Part shown: positions 1 to 10,928 of the stretch, piece after piece
Numbering within the stretch: position 1 is the stretch's first letter
How the letters are laid out: every line of letters begins with the position of its first letter
Assembly: GCA_958299035.1 (NCBI GenBank)
Contig: CATQJL010000112.1
Coordinates: 20,674,812 to 20,738,811 of the forward strand
DNA length: 64,000 nucleotides
Direction: 5' to 3'
Source: Cylicocyclus nassatus
Lineage: Eukaryota; Nematoda; Chromadorea; Rhabditida; Strongylidae
Translations under genes and position numbers: made by a program
The notes under the pieces: generated by a model
Databases searched by the model: none
What the model was told of the DNA's origin: nothing
What the model saw: only the letters and a program-made list of their open reading frames with translations

Positions 1-165
1 CATCCAAAATGTCCGACATGTCATCTGTAAGTCTTTTCCAACCAAGCAGGACCTGGAACTGCCATCCAACGGCCGATAGGGACCGAAGTTACGAAGAGGA
101 AGGTGCCAGCGTCGCGAGACTTTCTTGGGTTAAATGCATATGCAAGGTTCCGCTTGCTCAGATCT

Positions 166-270
166 ATGCTCTTCCTACTTTCAGTCCATGACTTCTACAT
201 CGTGGAAGCCAAGAAGCACGAGCTCGACATTGGCCACACCACGACTAATCATTGGGAGTACTACTTTTGA
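166..270 (+). CDS. Short open frame, possible terminal exon (unrecognised)
   Basis: A 34-codon frame runs from ATG to TGA. A consensus nematode splice acceptor (ACTTTCAG) ends at 181, so the real coding part may be only the last exon, starting at 182. The peptide has a non-random look, with the segment DFYIVEAKKHEL and an aromatic end EYYF. I do not recognise the family. The gene would enter from the left of the window, which cannot be seen. It could be a chance frame. Confidence 0.25.
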   Translation: MLFLLSVHDFYIVEAKKHELDIGHTTTNHWEYYF

Positions 271-437
271 GACATCTGCTATAAATATTTCTAGAGAGCG
301 CCTTGTCCTTGGAGGTTCCGGGCACGTCACCGAGATAGATGAGACTTGTGAGACGAAGAGGAAGTGCAATCGAGAGCCAGCGGTTTGACGCCACCAGTGG
401 CTCTTTGGTGGCTGAGCGAAAGAGCGGCTGGCTCTGA

Positions 438-1185
438 GGGTGCGTTCATACCGCGCCGGCAGCAGCCGCTAGCAGCCCGTAGCAGCCGCCAGCAGCCCGC
501 AGCAGCCCGTAACCGCTGCTGGCCGCTATTGTTATAGAAGCGCAGAATTATCAGAGAACTACTTTGAGTGCTCCTGCCTATTCTTCTGATGCCGCCAGTG
601 GGTAGTTCGATCTCACAAATCATATTTGTGTCCACTCCATTACAATATCGCCCCACGGTCATTCCTGTTGAACCATAGTTCACATCCGGTGTGATTCCCT
701 CTGACTTTGGATGCGTCCAGTTTCTGCAGGAGTGCAATTTGTTTACTTTTTGAGTATGTTTTTGCTTCTCTTCTTCTTGGCTATCGGTGCATATCTGAAT
801 TGCATTCTACTATTTCGCAAGTTCGCCGAACTGATTTGCCGGTAGGTTCTTCCAACTTGACAATGGCTCACATTCGTTTTAGACAAGACAGATTGCAAAA
901 GTGAAATTTGGGCACCGATAGGATGCAATGTGCGGCAGCAGAACAATGAACACAAATGTAATAAATAAAATCGAACCACCACTGGCGGCAACAGAAGAAA
1001 AAGCGTGGAAGATGAAAAGCGTAAGCAGGAGCAGTCAAAGTAGTAAGATTCTGATGATTTTGGTGATTTTGCGCCTCTATAACAAAAGCGGCCAGCGGCA
1101 GCTACAAGCTGCTACGGGCTGCTGGCGGCTGCTGTAGGCTGCTACGGGCTGCAGCGGTGGTTGCCGGCGCAGTATGAAGGCACCC
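438..1185. mobile_element. Foldback (MITE-like) element with CAG-rich arms
   Basis: The ends are inverted copies (GGGTGCGTTCATAC on the left, GTATGAAGGCACCC on the right). Inner blocks also pair: a GCAGCAGCC-rich tract near 455-520 pairs with GGCTGCTGGCGG near 1110-1150, and a CCGCCAGTGGGTAG block near 592 pairs with CCACCACTGGCGG near 976. No coding potential. No clear target duplication was found. Confidence 0.6.
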
Positions 1186-1370
1186 TATTCTGATATGCCA
1201 GCGCAAGCCAGGACGTTCCTCAGGCTGATGGCAAGGGGCCGGAACCACAGTGGCCGTTCGCGTGCCTATAACGGAATCGCATCTTTGCTGCAGAAAAACC
1301 ACCTCCTCCTGACTGAGAACCAACAGATGATCTTCGTAGATTCCAACAATGACCTCACACCCAGCACTTA

Positions 1371-2082
1371 GGGCCGCATGCACTAACATTTCCGCTGGGG
1401 AGGGGATTGCAGCTCAAAAGAAAGCTTCATATTCTAAAGCTCCAGATATCTGGTTTTACCCTGTCTACCTGTCCGTAAGTATTCCTACTATCCTTTACTG
1501 TGAACATGTTGAACAGGAACGAGAAGCTGTACAAATCGCATTTTCCAGCTTTTGTATGATCCCTGAACATCCCCGGCGCATTTCTTCAGAGTCATTTTTC
1601 TTCCTCCGAAGTTGACGAAAACCTTCCAAAGTTGTACTGAACATCTAACACAACAGTGCTAAGCATGTTGCTGATGAGATCAAATGAATTTTTGAAAAAT
1701 CGAATTTTTCGGTAAACCCCAAATTTCGACCTGTGGATCACAGAAAATTTCATGACTCCAAAACATCATTTGTTCTTATCAGCAACATGCTTAGCACTGT
1801 TTTGTTAGATGTTCAGTACAACTTTGGAAGGTTTTCGTTAACTTCGAAGAAAGAAAAATGACTTTGAAGAAAAGCGCCGGGGATCATCAGGGATCATACA
1901 AAAGCTGGAAAATGCGGTTCGTACAGTTTCTCCCTCCTGTTCAACATGTTCATAGTGAAGGATAGTAGGAATGCTTACGGATAGGTACACGACGTGAAAT
2001 CCAGGTATCTGGAGTTTCGAAATATTAAGCTTTCTTTTAAGCTGCGATCCCCTCCCCGCGGCAATGTTAGTGCATGCGGCCC
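1371..2082. mobile_element. Tourist/Harbinger-like foldback MITE, copy 1 of 3
   Basis: A 712-bp near-palindrome. Terminal inverted repeats start GGGCCGCATGCACTAACAT, and the element is flanked by TTA on both sides (1368-1370 and 2083-2085). A 3-bp TWA target duplication with GG-starting ends is typical of PIF/Harbinger-derived MITEs. The centre lies near 1727. Copies 2 and 3 are at 26521-27239 and 60373-61098. Open frames inside it are shadows of the palindrome. Confidence 0.8.
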
Positions 2083-2085
2083 TTA

Positions 2086-2933
2086 GAGAGCCATTGGCCG
2101 AAGTTTAAGAGAATGGCGAAGCGAAAGTGCGGCATCAACAACAGCCGTTACGCGGGACTACCTCAAGGGAGTCGTATGGAGGCATATGTTCAGAAGGTTT
2201 GAAGTGTCGCTTTACAACTTCTAGAAGTAGGTAGCTAATTTATATTCAGTCTCCTGTTACCAGACTGAAGGGCCGGGCATACCCGTCGCGAGGCAATCGT
2301 CGCGATTTGCCATTGCTGGGAACTAGGGACGAAGACGCGCGACTGATCGCTAATGGCTCGGATATGGGGCATACCTCTGAAGCGATTTGTGCATTCTCAC
2401 ACTACACCAAATTTTGTTGTCAGTTTGTGGTGTCGTTAACAAATAACAGAGAAATGAGTAGAGAAAACCGATACATTCGGAGAATGCTGGACTCATTCGC
2501 ACTTCTCATGCAAAATCTAGCTTCAAAAAGTAAAAAAACATCAGAATCAGAATTAAAGAAATTCTAATCCAAGCGATGCATGCGTCGCGTATTTGAAATG
2601 AGCGACGCGAATTCGCTGAGATGAGCGACGATCGCTCGGATGGGCATGGCATAGCAAAATCGGTCAGCGATGCGTCGCGCCGGACAGCTAGCACATACTT
2701 ACGGAGATCCTACCCGCGTTTAACACCATCCTTTAGCAGAGCTCGCGACGCGATGGATCGCTACCCGGTATTCCCGACCCTTAACATTGTCCCAACGGCC
2801 CTTTTGGGGCCATCAGTGCAAATGGCTAGAGTTTGAAGCGGGTTTTCCGGATAAAAGTGTTATTTTATGATGGGCATGCAGAATAACCCCCCTAAGCAAA
2901 GTTCCAGCAATTAGATCTTGACCCCATACAACT
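2086..2933. other. No gene seen; degenerate GCGACGCG-rich sequence
   Basis: Only short frames without splice support. Scattered TCGCGA/GCGACGCG words (2290-2680) suggest an old, decayed foldback repeat related in style to the one at 59455-59656. The stretch 2850-2912 has the degenerate word GGGCATGCAGAATAACCC, which recurs on the plus strand near 8690 and 35545. Confidence 0.4.
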
Positions 2934-3303
2934 TGTTCGTACTGTCCTCGTACGATTTCTTGATCCAGTACAAACCTCGTGAATAGGATTATTTACTAAC
3001 AACACAAAGCACACCGAACTAATACGAGTTAGACACATCAGAAATATATCAACAAACAACTCCTAGAAAATTACCTTACCTTACCTTGACTTGTTACCGG
3101 GCTCCTCACTTGAGGACGAGGCTGGTTTTCCCATCGTAGAACTGCCCCGACTTCCCTTGGCTCCTCGTCCGAATATTCTTGCCTTTCTCAAAACATAAAG
3201 ATAGAGAAAGATCTCAAGACATAAGGGTAAACAAAGACGTCCGCCATGAGAATTTATGGCGCCTAAGTTGCCGGGTAAATCATGAATCGAGGGAATCATG
3301 ACA
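2934..3303 (-). repeat. 3' long terminal repeat
   Basis: 370 bp, TG...CA ends. It aligns by eye along its full length with 8248-8604, with shared blocks such as CCTTACCTTACCTTGACTTG and TGGCGCCTAAGTTGCC. Divergence between the two LTRs is substantial (many substitutions and small indels), which implies an old insertion. Confidence 0.75.
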
Positions 3304-3310
3304 CTCCCAC
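3304..3310 (-). other. Candidate polypurine tract
   Basis: On the minus strand the sequence GTGGGAG lies directly before the TGTCATGA start of the 3' LTR, where a polypurine tract is expected. It is short and contains one pyrimidine, so support is weak. Confidence 0.35.
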
Positions 3311-3667
3311 ATGCGAAAGCAATTTTTTGTTGTTATTGTTATTGTACAATGATTAATTGTTTAGTACGTTACAAAAGTAAATCTACATTTACGTACACTA
3401 CAGAAATGAAAAAAAAAGACAAGCATTGAAATTTACATTTACATCTACAACACACACATACACACTGCATATTTTATGTAATAACGGAGATTCGATTCGT
3501 CGTTGACGATGATGACGTCCGGCCGCGAGTGGCTGTTGCGTTTTTTTTGTTGTTTTTTTTTGTTTTTTTTTGTATGTGTTATATTGCTGTATTGAATGTC
3601 GTGTTTAATGCCACTTCTATTCAATGTAATGGACTTCGTGCATTTCATCTTTATTGGTTTTCTTTTA

Positions 3668-3882
3668 TTGATAATCGACAACTGACAGTTGATAACTGAT
3701 AACTGATATGATAGTTGATAGCTGATAACTGATATGAAACTGATAGGTGATAGCTGATATGATAACTGTTAGTGGCGATTGATAAGTGATTACTGATAAG
3801 TGATATAATAGCTGATAACTGATACATGACAAATGATACAATAAGTGGTCATGACATTGACAATTGATACATATTGATAATT
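3668..3882. repeat. TGATAACTGATA simple-repeat tract
   Basis: About 215 bp built from variants of the 8-12-bp words GATAACT, GATAGCT and GATATGA, with uneven spacing. It lies within the LTR element interior. No coding frame. Confidence 0.85.
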
Positions 3883-4149
3883 ACCTTAGCATTTGAAATT
3901 GGCTTACAATTACGTTTACCTTAATGAGAGAATTGAAATAACATGGCGGAAGGTGAAGGTGTTCTTTCTTTTGCCATTTCCTTGGCTATTGGTTTGCCGT
4001 TGTTGTCGATGTTCGTATACCGTGTTCATGAGTGATTTCCACCGTCTTTTGATTTTGTCCAGTTCAGTACCCATTCTATCTTCTTGATTGTTCTATCTTC
4101 TTGATTGTCCTGAAAAAGAGGCGATACACTTTTTTGTTTTCATTTTGTA

Positions 4150-4830
4150 CCTTGTGTTCAAGTGAATCTTGTTGAGTTGTTAACATTGATAGTTCCGCAA
4201 ACGGTAAAACCTTTGTCGAAAGGTTGTGTATTCGGTGCAGTGGGGTGACCAATGTTTCCCCTTGCAGAGTGCGCACATCGGTTCATTTGGAACAGCATGC
4301 ATTTTCAAAGGATTTCTTGCTATTTCCGATCTTTGGAATTTCCTTTCCCATGATATGGTTAGGTTGCACGTCACCCATGAGAACTGTAAACAACTCTTCT
4401 GATTTGTCGACCCTCTCGCTGAGTTGAAAGAGTTGATCAGGTGATGACGGGGAGGAAACAGCTACCATCAATTGTTGCTCCTGGCTTCCTTGTGTCATGT
4501 CTGTAACTACATTAGTTACTCAGCATCTCCTAATATTTATTTGAGAATTCGAGTTAACATGCGAAAAGGATTTTCCAAAGTTGGGAAACCGGAGTTCAAA
4601 TAAATTAGAAAGTTTGAATAGAATGCAATATTGGCCGTTTGCCGCGAATGTACGGAGCTTGTGGTCGCGAATGCTGATCTGACTTTGCCTATGTTTTGTT
4701 TCCGTTCGAACTCGCGGAGCACTTGTTTGGATAGATCGCGCAGATAGCTATCTGCCAAGAATGTTAGCGCGGCCAACGTGCTTGCTGTATAGAGCATCAG
4801 TGCATCATTAAGCTTAAACGAGGGGTTCAT
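4150..4830 (-). pseudogene. gag-like remnant with a zinc knuckle
   Basis: On the minus strand a frame near 4285-4325 reads CALCKGKHWSPHC, i.e. C-x2-C-x3-H-x4-C. This is close to the zinc knuckle (C-x2-C-x4-H-x4-C) of retrotransposon gag proteins, and a T-x2-R continuation is common in BEL/Pao gag. Neighbouring frames are shifted relative to each other (4283-4498 and 4180-4374), so the gene is broken. A helical-looking frame at 4537-4830 could be an earlier part of gag. It lies in the expected gag half of the LTR element on the minus strand. Confidence 0.4.
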
Positions 4831-5072
4831 TATTTTTTGTAGGGTATTACTTCTACAGATTTTTCCAATAATAGAACAAATGAATTTGAATTTGTTGATA
4901 TCACATGAATTGAGGATTTTCGGGATGTTTTGTTACCTCTGGTGTCATTTTACCTTGTATTTCAGCGCTCATTATCTTAAAATTTCTCAAGAATTGCCTC
5001 TATTATGTGTATGTGTTATCTCAGGAGGGAATTGTACTGTAAGCATTTGTTTTGGTTCCCCACTTGCGGATT

Positions 5073-5703
5073 TCAAGCATTATGGGCCAATGATGTTATC
5101 GCGATAATGGTGTTCTGTGCGCTAGTTTCTTTGTTGTTGTGATGATCGCGTAGTTTTTGCTTCATTGGCTGTTCTCCGTAAGAATATGCGTTGTTTTTCG
5201 AGTCGGTTTTCGCTGGAAGATACTTCATTTGGTCCTTGTGTACAATCTTTTTTGTTTTTGTTGTAACAGACTCGCCATGTGAAGATTCTAAGTTTTTCAC
5301 TTCTCGTATTTTCTTGAATTTCTTCGTCAAATTCTAAGGAAATAAGCATATTCACTAAACGATTTACCATTAGATTTCCTTTTTTTTCTTCTATCAACTT
5401 TACCAATAACCTTAAGTTCTATTTTCCTCTTGAGTTGTTGTCTCTATAGTGAATATCACTTCTTTTTTGGGATATTATCGAGAATATTGTTTTTGACGTA
5501 ATCTTTTTTTTTGGTGATTTCTGCGTTTCAGAAAGTATTGTTAATTTTAATATTTTTCGAAGACTGCCCCGGAGCTTAGAATTGCTCCAGTTTTCAAAGT
5601 AATCTCGCCTGAGTTTTCGTCGTGTTCGACGAAACTGACTCATCAGTGCCTTGTGTTGCTTTGTTTTGAATTGGCAGACGTTCGATGTGCACTTGAAGGA
5701 CAA
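5073..5703 (-). pseudogene. Lysine-rich frames, possibly start of the gag region
   Basis: Three overlapping minus-strand frames (5419-5703, 5122-5406, 5073-5330) are rich in Lys, Arg, Ser and Gln. They sit upstream of the zinc knuckle in the same orientation as the LTR element. I recognise no domain; base composition alone (AT-rich) could produce them. Confidence 0.2.
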
Positions 5704-7246
5704 AAAAGGGACTTGAAATAACCTATTCTTTTGACGTATTTTTTATTATCTTGGATTTACCATTGGTTCACGTTCCGCTACAATTTATTCAAACACGATT
5801 GTGCTTAGAATTACGAGTAGCCGTTCATTTAAGAACCAATTTTAGCGTTCCCATGAGATTTTCGTGAAAAGCTTATCTCTAAGGCAGCAAGGGGATGATA
5901 AATCTCCACTCCGTTGTACTCATTGCTAGGATTTTTCTGAATTGTTTTTGTTAATTATTTTCCGTTACATTAACGCATTATCGAAATAATAGTCTTACTT
6001 ATTGTCTACGCGTCGAGATTCATCGTGCGCGTCCAGTGTATAGCTCTTTTCGCCATGCTGTTGCCAGAACATTTATTTTTGAAAGCTTTTACTTTAGTTA
6101 TCGTGCGGAGTCGTCTCGCAAGATCGATTTGTAAATGTTGGACTAGACGGCAGTGCTTGTGTGCATTTATTTTTCAAGAAGGAGAATTGGGATTACAGGT
6201 ATAGTTGTCTATTCTATTTTTTGCCAATATCCCTTTTATTTAAACAATTTCTTATCACTTGTCGTCCCCGTGGTTTTAAAAATTCTGATCGTATGTTTTT
6301 TTCTTTGTTTTGTTTTTTGTTCAAATAGCATGAACGCCTTTGTATTACAAAGCATTTGTTATCCTTTTTTGTTCCCTTGAGAGTTCGTGCGATGTTTGGG
6401 CTGAAGCAAGGGTTATATTCTGTAGGAGTATTGCAGGAGATCAATTTATGCCCTGCGACAATCTCTTTTTTTGAGGTATCCTCTTGCTCGATTCTGGGAA
6501 CTGGAAATGATTTCCAAATTGGGCGAGTTTTCTTGTTCTATTCGAAGTCTAGGATTTATAATTTACTTTGAAAAATAGATGACTTGCGGCTGTAATTGGA
6601 TTTGCTTCTCCTTTCCATTTTTTGTTATTCCAGTCCTTCGTTTTCATCAAAGCCACTTGACATTGCTGTTCTATATTCCTTTTTTTTCTAATATCGTTAA
6701 AAATTACCTTTTATGTTTCCATCTCTTAATTTTCGAAGCTAATATACTCGTATTCATTGTACAATAAAATTGCGTGATTTCCATTTTCTTGTTCAAAGCT
6801 TGTACCACGATCGTTTTTGTTGCCAGAAGCTTTTGATTCTTCCATTATCGTGGAGCTTTCAGTTAATTCTTTAGTTTCTTATAATATTTTTAGTTTACTA
6901 GATTATCAAGCAAGTCTTTATCTTGCCTCTTTCAGGTCAAGAGCTGAACTCGACAACACTCCAAATGCGTCGCCTACACGTGATCTCAACTGAAGAGCAA
7001 CTTTTGACTTGGAATTTGGAGGCTTGACTGTCTTCTATACCGTTATTTGTTTGAGTTTGGCGTGCTAATGTTATTTTTCCTATCTTGTGAGATTCCTTTT
7101 ATTTTCGTGCCTTGTGCATCAATAAATCTCTGCGAGGTAATCTTCGTTTTGAAAGTTTTTGTTGTTTGGTGTTCTGCCGACAATTTTCTGGTATCCTTCC
7201 GGTACCTACCGTTACTGTACCATTCCGGTAATGTTGGTAAAATATT

Positions 7247-7961
7247 AGGTCGTAGTCGCACCGAAAGTTCTTGCGCACGATTTTCAAAAATCCATAACTT
7301 CTTCCGAACGATTTGACTGCATTTATTTTTGTATAAAAGAGTAGGTCATGCTCTTTATAACGACATCTTAACTGCTTACTAATGTTCAATTGTTGCATAG
7401 ATAGGAGCGATAGAAGAAAATTGGTCAAAATTTGAATTTTCTGTTTAGGGTCATAAAAAATCGGAAACTGCAACAAAAATTTGAGCAGTCGGTATATTGT
7501 AGGTTTTTTTTCACCAGCTCTTTCTAACTGTGCAAAGTTTGCGCCGATTGAGCGTCTCTATGAAAAGTTACGACTTTCGAGCAAGCAATACAAAAGGGCG
7601 AATTTGATTTATTTTGGTATTTTTCAGGGAAATCATAACTTTTCATAGAGACGCTAAATCAGCGCAAACTTTGCATTGTTACAAAGAGCTGGTGAAAGAA
7701 CCTACAATACCGACTGCTCCGATTTTTCTTGCAAATTTCCGATTTTTTATGACCCTACACGAAAAATTTAAATGTTGAGTGACTTTAGTTTTCAGCTTCT
7801 ATCTCCTTCATTTGTACACATTGACGAACACTTCAAGTAAAGTTGCAAAGAGCATGAGTTCCTCCCTTATACAAAATTTAGATCTTGTAAATTTGTTGAG
7901 AATTCAACAAGTTATGAATTTTTGAAAATCGTGCGCAAGAACTTTCGGTACGACCCGATAT
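7247..7961. mobile_element. Foldback element inside the LTR element
   Basis: Arms of about 300 bp pair from GTCGCACCGAAAGTTCTTGC (7255) to the complementary block near 7935-7955. Further paired blocks include AATCGGAAACTGCAA with its complement near 7735 and the central AACTTTTCATAGAGACGC near 7635. No coding potential. Confidence 0.75.
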
Positions 7962-7971
7962 AACCTTTTCT

Positions 7972-8066
7972 TTTTGTACCCTTCGGGTACTCGTCGTTCA
8001 AAATTTTGTACCCTTCCGGTACTTTTTGTTTAAAACTTTGTATCCTTCCGGTACTCTTCGTTGAGG
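7972..8066. repeat. Three tandem units of 32 bp in the retroelement leader
   Basis: The word TTTTGTACCCTTCCGGTAC recurs with exact 32-bp spacing (key G at 7976, 8008, 8040). A related degenerate copy lies at 7193-7225, on the other side of the foldback insertion. In element orientation the array lies between the primer binding site and gag, i.e. in the 5' leader. Confidence 0.75.
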
Positions 8067-8236
8067 CAGCTGCGTAATAACATTGTGAAGCGATTCTATT
8101 CTTCTTCAGTTTGCTTGCAAGGTAGGCACGACGTTAGGAAAGGCTTTGTGCTCCGTTGGGTCTTCCTGAGCCTTATTGCCTTGTGTTACCTTGCCAGTTT
8201 CTGCCTATGGTTTCAACCGGCCATTTTCGAGTTTGA

Positions 8237-8247
8237 CCGATGCACCA
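8237..8247 (-). other. Primer binding site, tRNA-Gly(GCC) type
   Basis: The plus strand reads CCGATGCACCA directly next to the 5' LTR edge. This equals the last bases (acceptor stem plus CCA) of eukaryotic tRNA-Gly(GCC), which starts GCATCGG. The minus strand therefore carries an 11-nt complement placed exactly where reverse transcription is primed. This fixes the element's orientation. Confidence 0.7.
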
Positions 8248-8604
8248 TGTTCGTACTGTCCTCGTACGATTACTTGATCCAATACAAACCTCGCGAATAG
8301 GATTATTTATTAACAACACAAATCACATTGAACTACGAGTTAAACACATCAGAAATATATTCAACAAATAACTCCTAGGAAATTACCTTACCTTACCTTG
8401 ACTTGTTACCGGGCTCCTCACCTGAGGTACGAGGCTGGTTTTCCTATCGTACGTGCTGCTCCGACTTCCCTTGGCTCTCCCTTTAGATAGTCTTGCCTTT
8501 CAAAAACATAAAGATAAAGAAAGATCACAAAACATAAAGGTAAACAAAAAGAATGTATGGCGCCTAAGTTGCCAGGTAATTCATGAGTCGAGGAATTCAT
8601 AACA
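8248..8604 (-). repeat. 5' long terminal repeat
   Basis: 357 bp, TGTTCG...AACA ends, homologous to 2934-3303. On the minus strand it contains AATAAA (around 8304-8312), a candidate poly(A) signal. Confidence 0.75.
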
Positions 8605-8616
8605 CCACCTACGGTG

Positions 8617-8656
8617 CTTGGCAGGCTTACCTGGCAATCCAGGTAAGCCTGCCAAG
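8617..8656. repeat. Perfect 18-bp hairpin with 4-nt loop
   Basis: CTTGGCAGGCTTACCTGG, loop CAAT, then the exact complement. It lies 12 bp outside the LTR element. It may be the remains of a foldback element or of the retroelement's target locus. Confidence 0.8.
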
Positions 8657-9427
8657 CTTTTTCATGGGGAATGGATATGATATTCATGATCAGCATGTTT
8701 AATAACCCGTTTGCGCAAAGTTCCAATGAGATCTGAGATTTGAATCGCAGCGTACACCTGCGTAACCCCACCCCTCCCCCACCCCTGCCTCGAAAAAAGG
8801 TTCTACCATGCAAAATAAATACCATTTTCATGGTCAGCGCGTCAGCGAAATCTAGCGTGATATTCAGTTTCTGGGTTGTATGAGTTGATTTTCAGTTCTT
8901 GGTTTGTATAAAGTGGAATAGTACTCAAATGTGTGAAATGCCCGTCATTTAGAGTGTTGCTGCTCAGCTTGCTCAAAACCGTTCTACGAGGTAAGTAAAG
9001 CGCGTGTATGTAAGCAGCTTTTCGTTTATGTTCCACAATTGACAAGTTTCGGACCGGGCTGCACATGGTGCAGCAAGCTGCTTTCAAGAATCTTTTTGAC
9101 GCTTATTTTCTTTCAGTTCAAGATTATCAACCCAAAGGCCTAAGCTCCTCTTTTCAAATGACTCGCTGTGCCGCCAATATTGATTAGAAGATATGAGGAC
9201 GATGAACAACAGTTGTAACAATGTGCGGCAACGCGAAAGACGCGTGTGACATCGCAAGTTTCCTTTCCTGCCTTTTCAAAAAGAAAAACCATAGTTTCAA
9301 TCAATACTGATGTGTACCGTGTGCAAATTAGATACTTTTGGATACTATTAGGAATTGAGTTCGTGCTACTATCTTTCAAGAAAGCACAGAAGTCCTTCTA
9401 AACCGGCAAAATTCAAACACTTCGTAT
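8657..9427. other. No gene seen
   Basis: Contains a C-rich run (CCCCACCCCTCCCCCACCCC near 8767-8788) and short frames without splice support. It forms the downstream flank of the F-box gene. No AATAAA with a convincing position was found. Confidence 0.4.
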
Positions 9428-10928
9428 TCACTCAGAACTTTGGATATGGAGCTTATCCGACATGCTGATTACAGATGTAGCACGCAGCCTACGAAATAAG
9501 GTCCCTTTGTTGGCTAACGGCTGAAAGTAAACTCTTTTTCGCCGCGCGCGATTTCGCGGTCCGAAACGTGTTAAGATGCATTTGCGGTGCAGCATCGCAC
9601 AATTCTGAACTAGCTAGAAGTGACGTGAAATTCTTCACACTCAGTCTGACATGGGGATTTCCTTGGAAATAAGGCATGTCAACTGACCATAGACACCAGG
9701 ATGGCTCGCAAATCGAACAGTTCCGCATATTGAAGAAGCACCTGCACTGCTTTGAATCGGTAGTCTTCATCGTAAGATAAACGCTTCGTTGATGGCGTCT
9801 CCCGAGGACCTATTCTGCCAATAACCTACATCAACTCACTTTTAGTATCAAAGTAAATCGACTAAGTTACAAGTGCAAGTCTGCATACTGTTGGGCAACG
9901 TAGGATCCTCCAAAATTCGCATTCGGAGAAAACTGCAACGCAAAGTTTGCTTCCAATTGGGCGAAATGGTCCAAAATTGGAAACACAGATATGTATACAC
10001 GACCCTCGTACGGAAGCTGAAATAACAGATATCAAACAAACAAGTAACTTAAGTCGTGTTCTTTCTTTTTGAAATCTAGGCCCCCGCCAGAGTGCCGAAG
10101 CCACGCCAGCGCTGCGCCGGCGCCGAGCCAGCGTTTCGATCGATACACGCGTATTTCGTTGGGGCGGGCTCTGGCTGAGGACCAGGTCAGCCAGCCCCGC
10201 CCCAACGAAATACACGTGTATCGATCAAAACGCTGGCTCGGCGCCGGCGTGGCGCTGGCGTGGCTTCGGCACTCTGGCGGGGGCCTTAGCGTCATTTTCA
10301 CTTTCAACAAATATGAATAAGTGAAAGCAAAATTTGCTTGTCGTATTTTTTCTCGTTTAATCTCCGTAATGTATGCCGTGTGTGTTCTTGCAGACAATGC
10401 GTCCGAAGATGCTTGTGCCGGTGCCATGCCAGCGCCGTTCCAGCCCCGCTCCAGTGCCGTGTTAGCGCGTGCCAAAAAGTCGATCGATCAGAAACGGGCT
10501 GTGCACGAGGGTGCCGGCACGACGCTGACACACTTCTAGCACCCGGGCAACTCTAAAACGCTAAGAATTGCTTTAGCTTACTTTTTTTAGAGACTTACAT
10601 ATACAGCAAAAAAGAAGCTGAGGAAACTCAATTTTTGAAGAAAACGATACAAGGTGTCTGACAGCTTACGTCAGCAGAAAGCTCACCGTTCCCCGACGTT
10701 CAGGCTCGCTGATCTGGATGTAATCAATGCGAAGTTTTGTCCTCGATGCCAAAGCATACGATTCCTTGCTCAAAAGCATGAATCGCATGACGGTGTGGAA
10801 AGAAGTGTATCGCAAGATTTTTATCTTTAGTTCAGATGGTAGCTCACTCCATCGATGGAATATGTTAAGTGAGTCATTTGTGTCTGATTCCTTCGTAGGA
10901 CTGGGGTGAACCAACGGGTTGGACATGT
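9428..10928 (-). CDS. F-box protein, four-exon model
   Basis: Exons on the minus strand: 10928-10687 (ATG at 10926), 10016-9871, 9814-9688, 9604-9428 (TGA). All four join in phase (0, 2, 0) and give about 229 residues. Introns are 670, 56 and 83 bp. Exon 1 is preceded by TTTTGCAG (cis or trans splice acceptor) and ends at GTGAGC; exon 2 follows TTATTTCAG. Residues about 25-70 carry an F-box-like pattern: WSELPSELKIKIL, then FMLLSKESYALAS. F-box proteins bind Skp1 in SCF ubiquitin ligases and bring substrates; nematodes have very many of them. The C-terminal substrate domain was not recognised; exon 4 is basic and least certain. GC-rich foldback DNA fills intron 1. Confidence 0.5.
10079..10285. 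mobile_element. GC-rich near-perfect palindrome in F-box intron 1
   Basis: Arms of about 95 bp start GGCCCCCGCCAGAGTGCC and end with the complement. It is flanked by CTA (10076-10078) and TTA (10286-10288), close to a Harbinger-like TWA duplication. A looser GC-rich inverted pair follows at 10403-10537 in the same intron. Confidence 0.7.

Larger units (their letters stand above)
2934..8604 (-). mobile_element. Decayed LTR retrotransposon (probably BEL/Pao-like)
   Basis: Two direct repeats of 370 and 357 bp, both starting TGTTCGTACTG and ending in CA, bound a 4.9-kb interior. On the minus strand the right LTR is the 5' one. It is followed directly by a primer binding site matching the 3' end of tRNA-Gly(GCC), and the left LTR is preceded by a short purine run. 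The interior has a gag-like zinc-knuckle remnant near 4330 but no intact pol, and it was later hit by a foldback element (7247-7961). No matching 5-bp target duplication is visible, so the element is old. The BEL/Pao assignment rests only on the knuckle and is tentative. Confidence 0.7.

Noticed and set aside
10403..10537. Second GC-rich inverted pair in F-box intron 1
   Set aside because: The pairing is loose and no ends or target duplication could be fixed, so it is mentioned only with the neighbouring palindrome.
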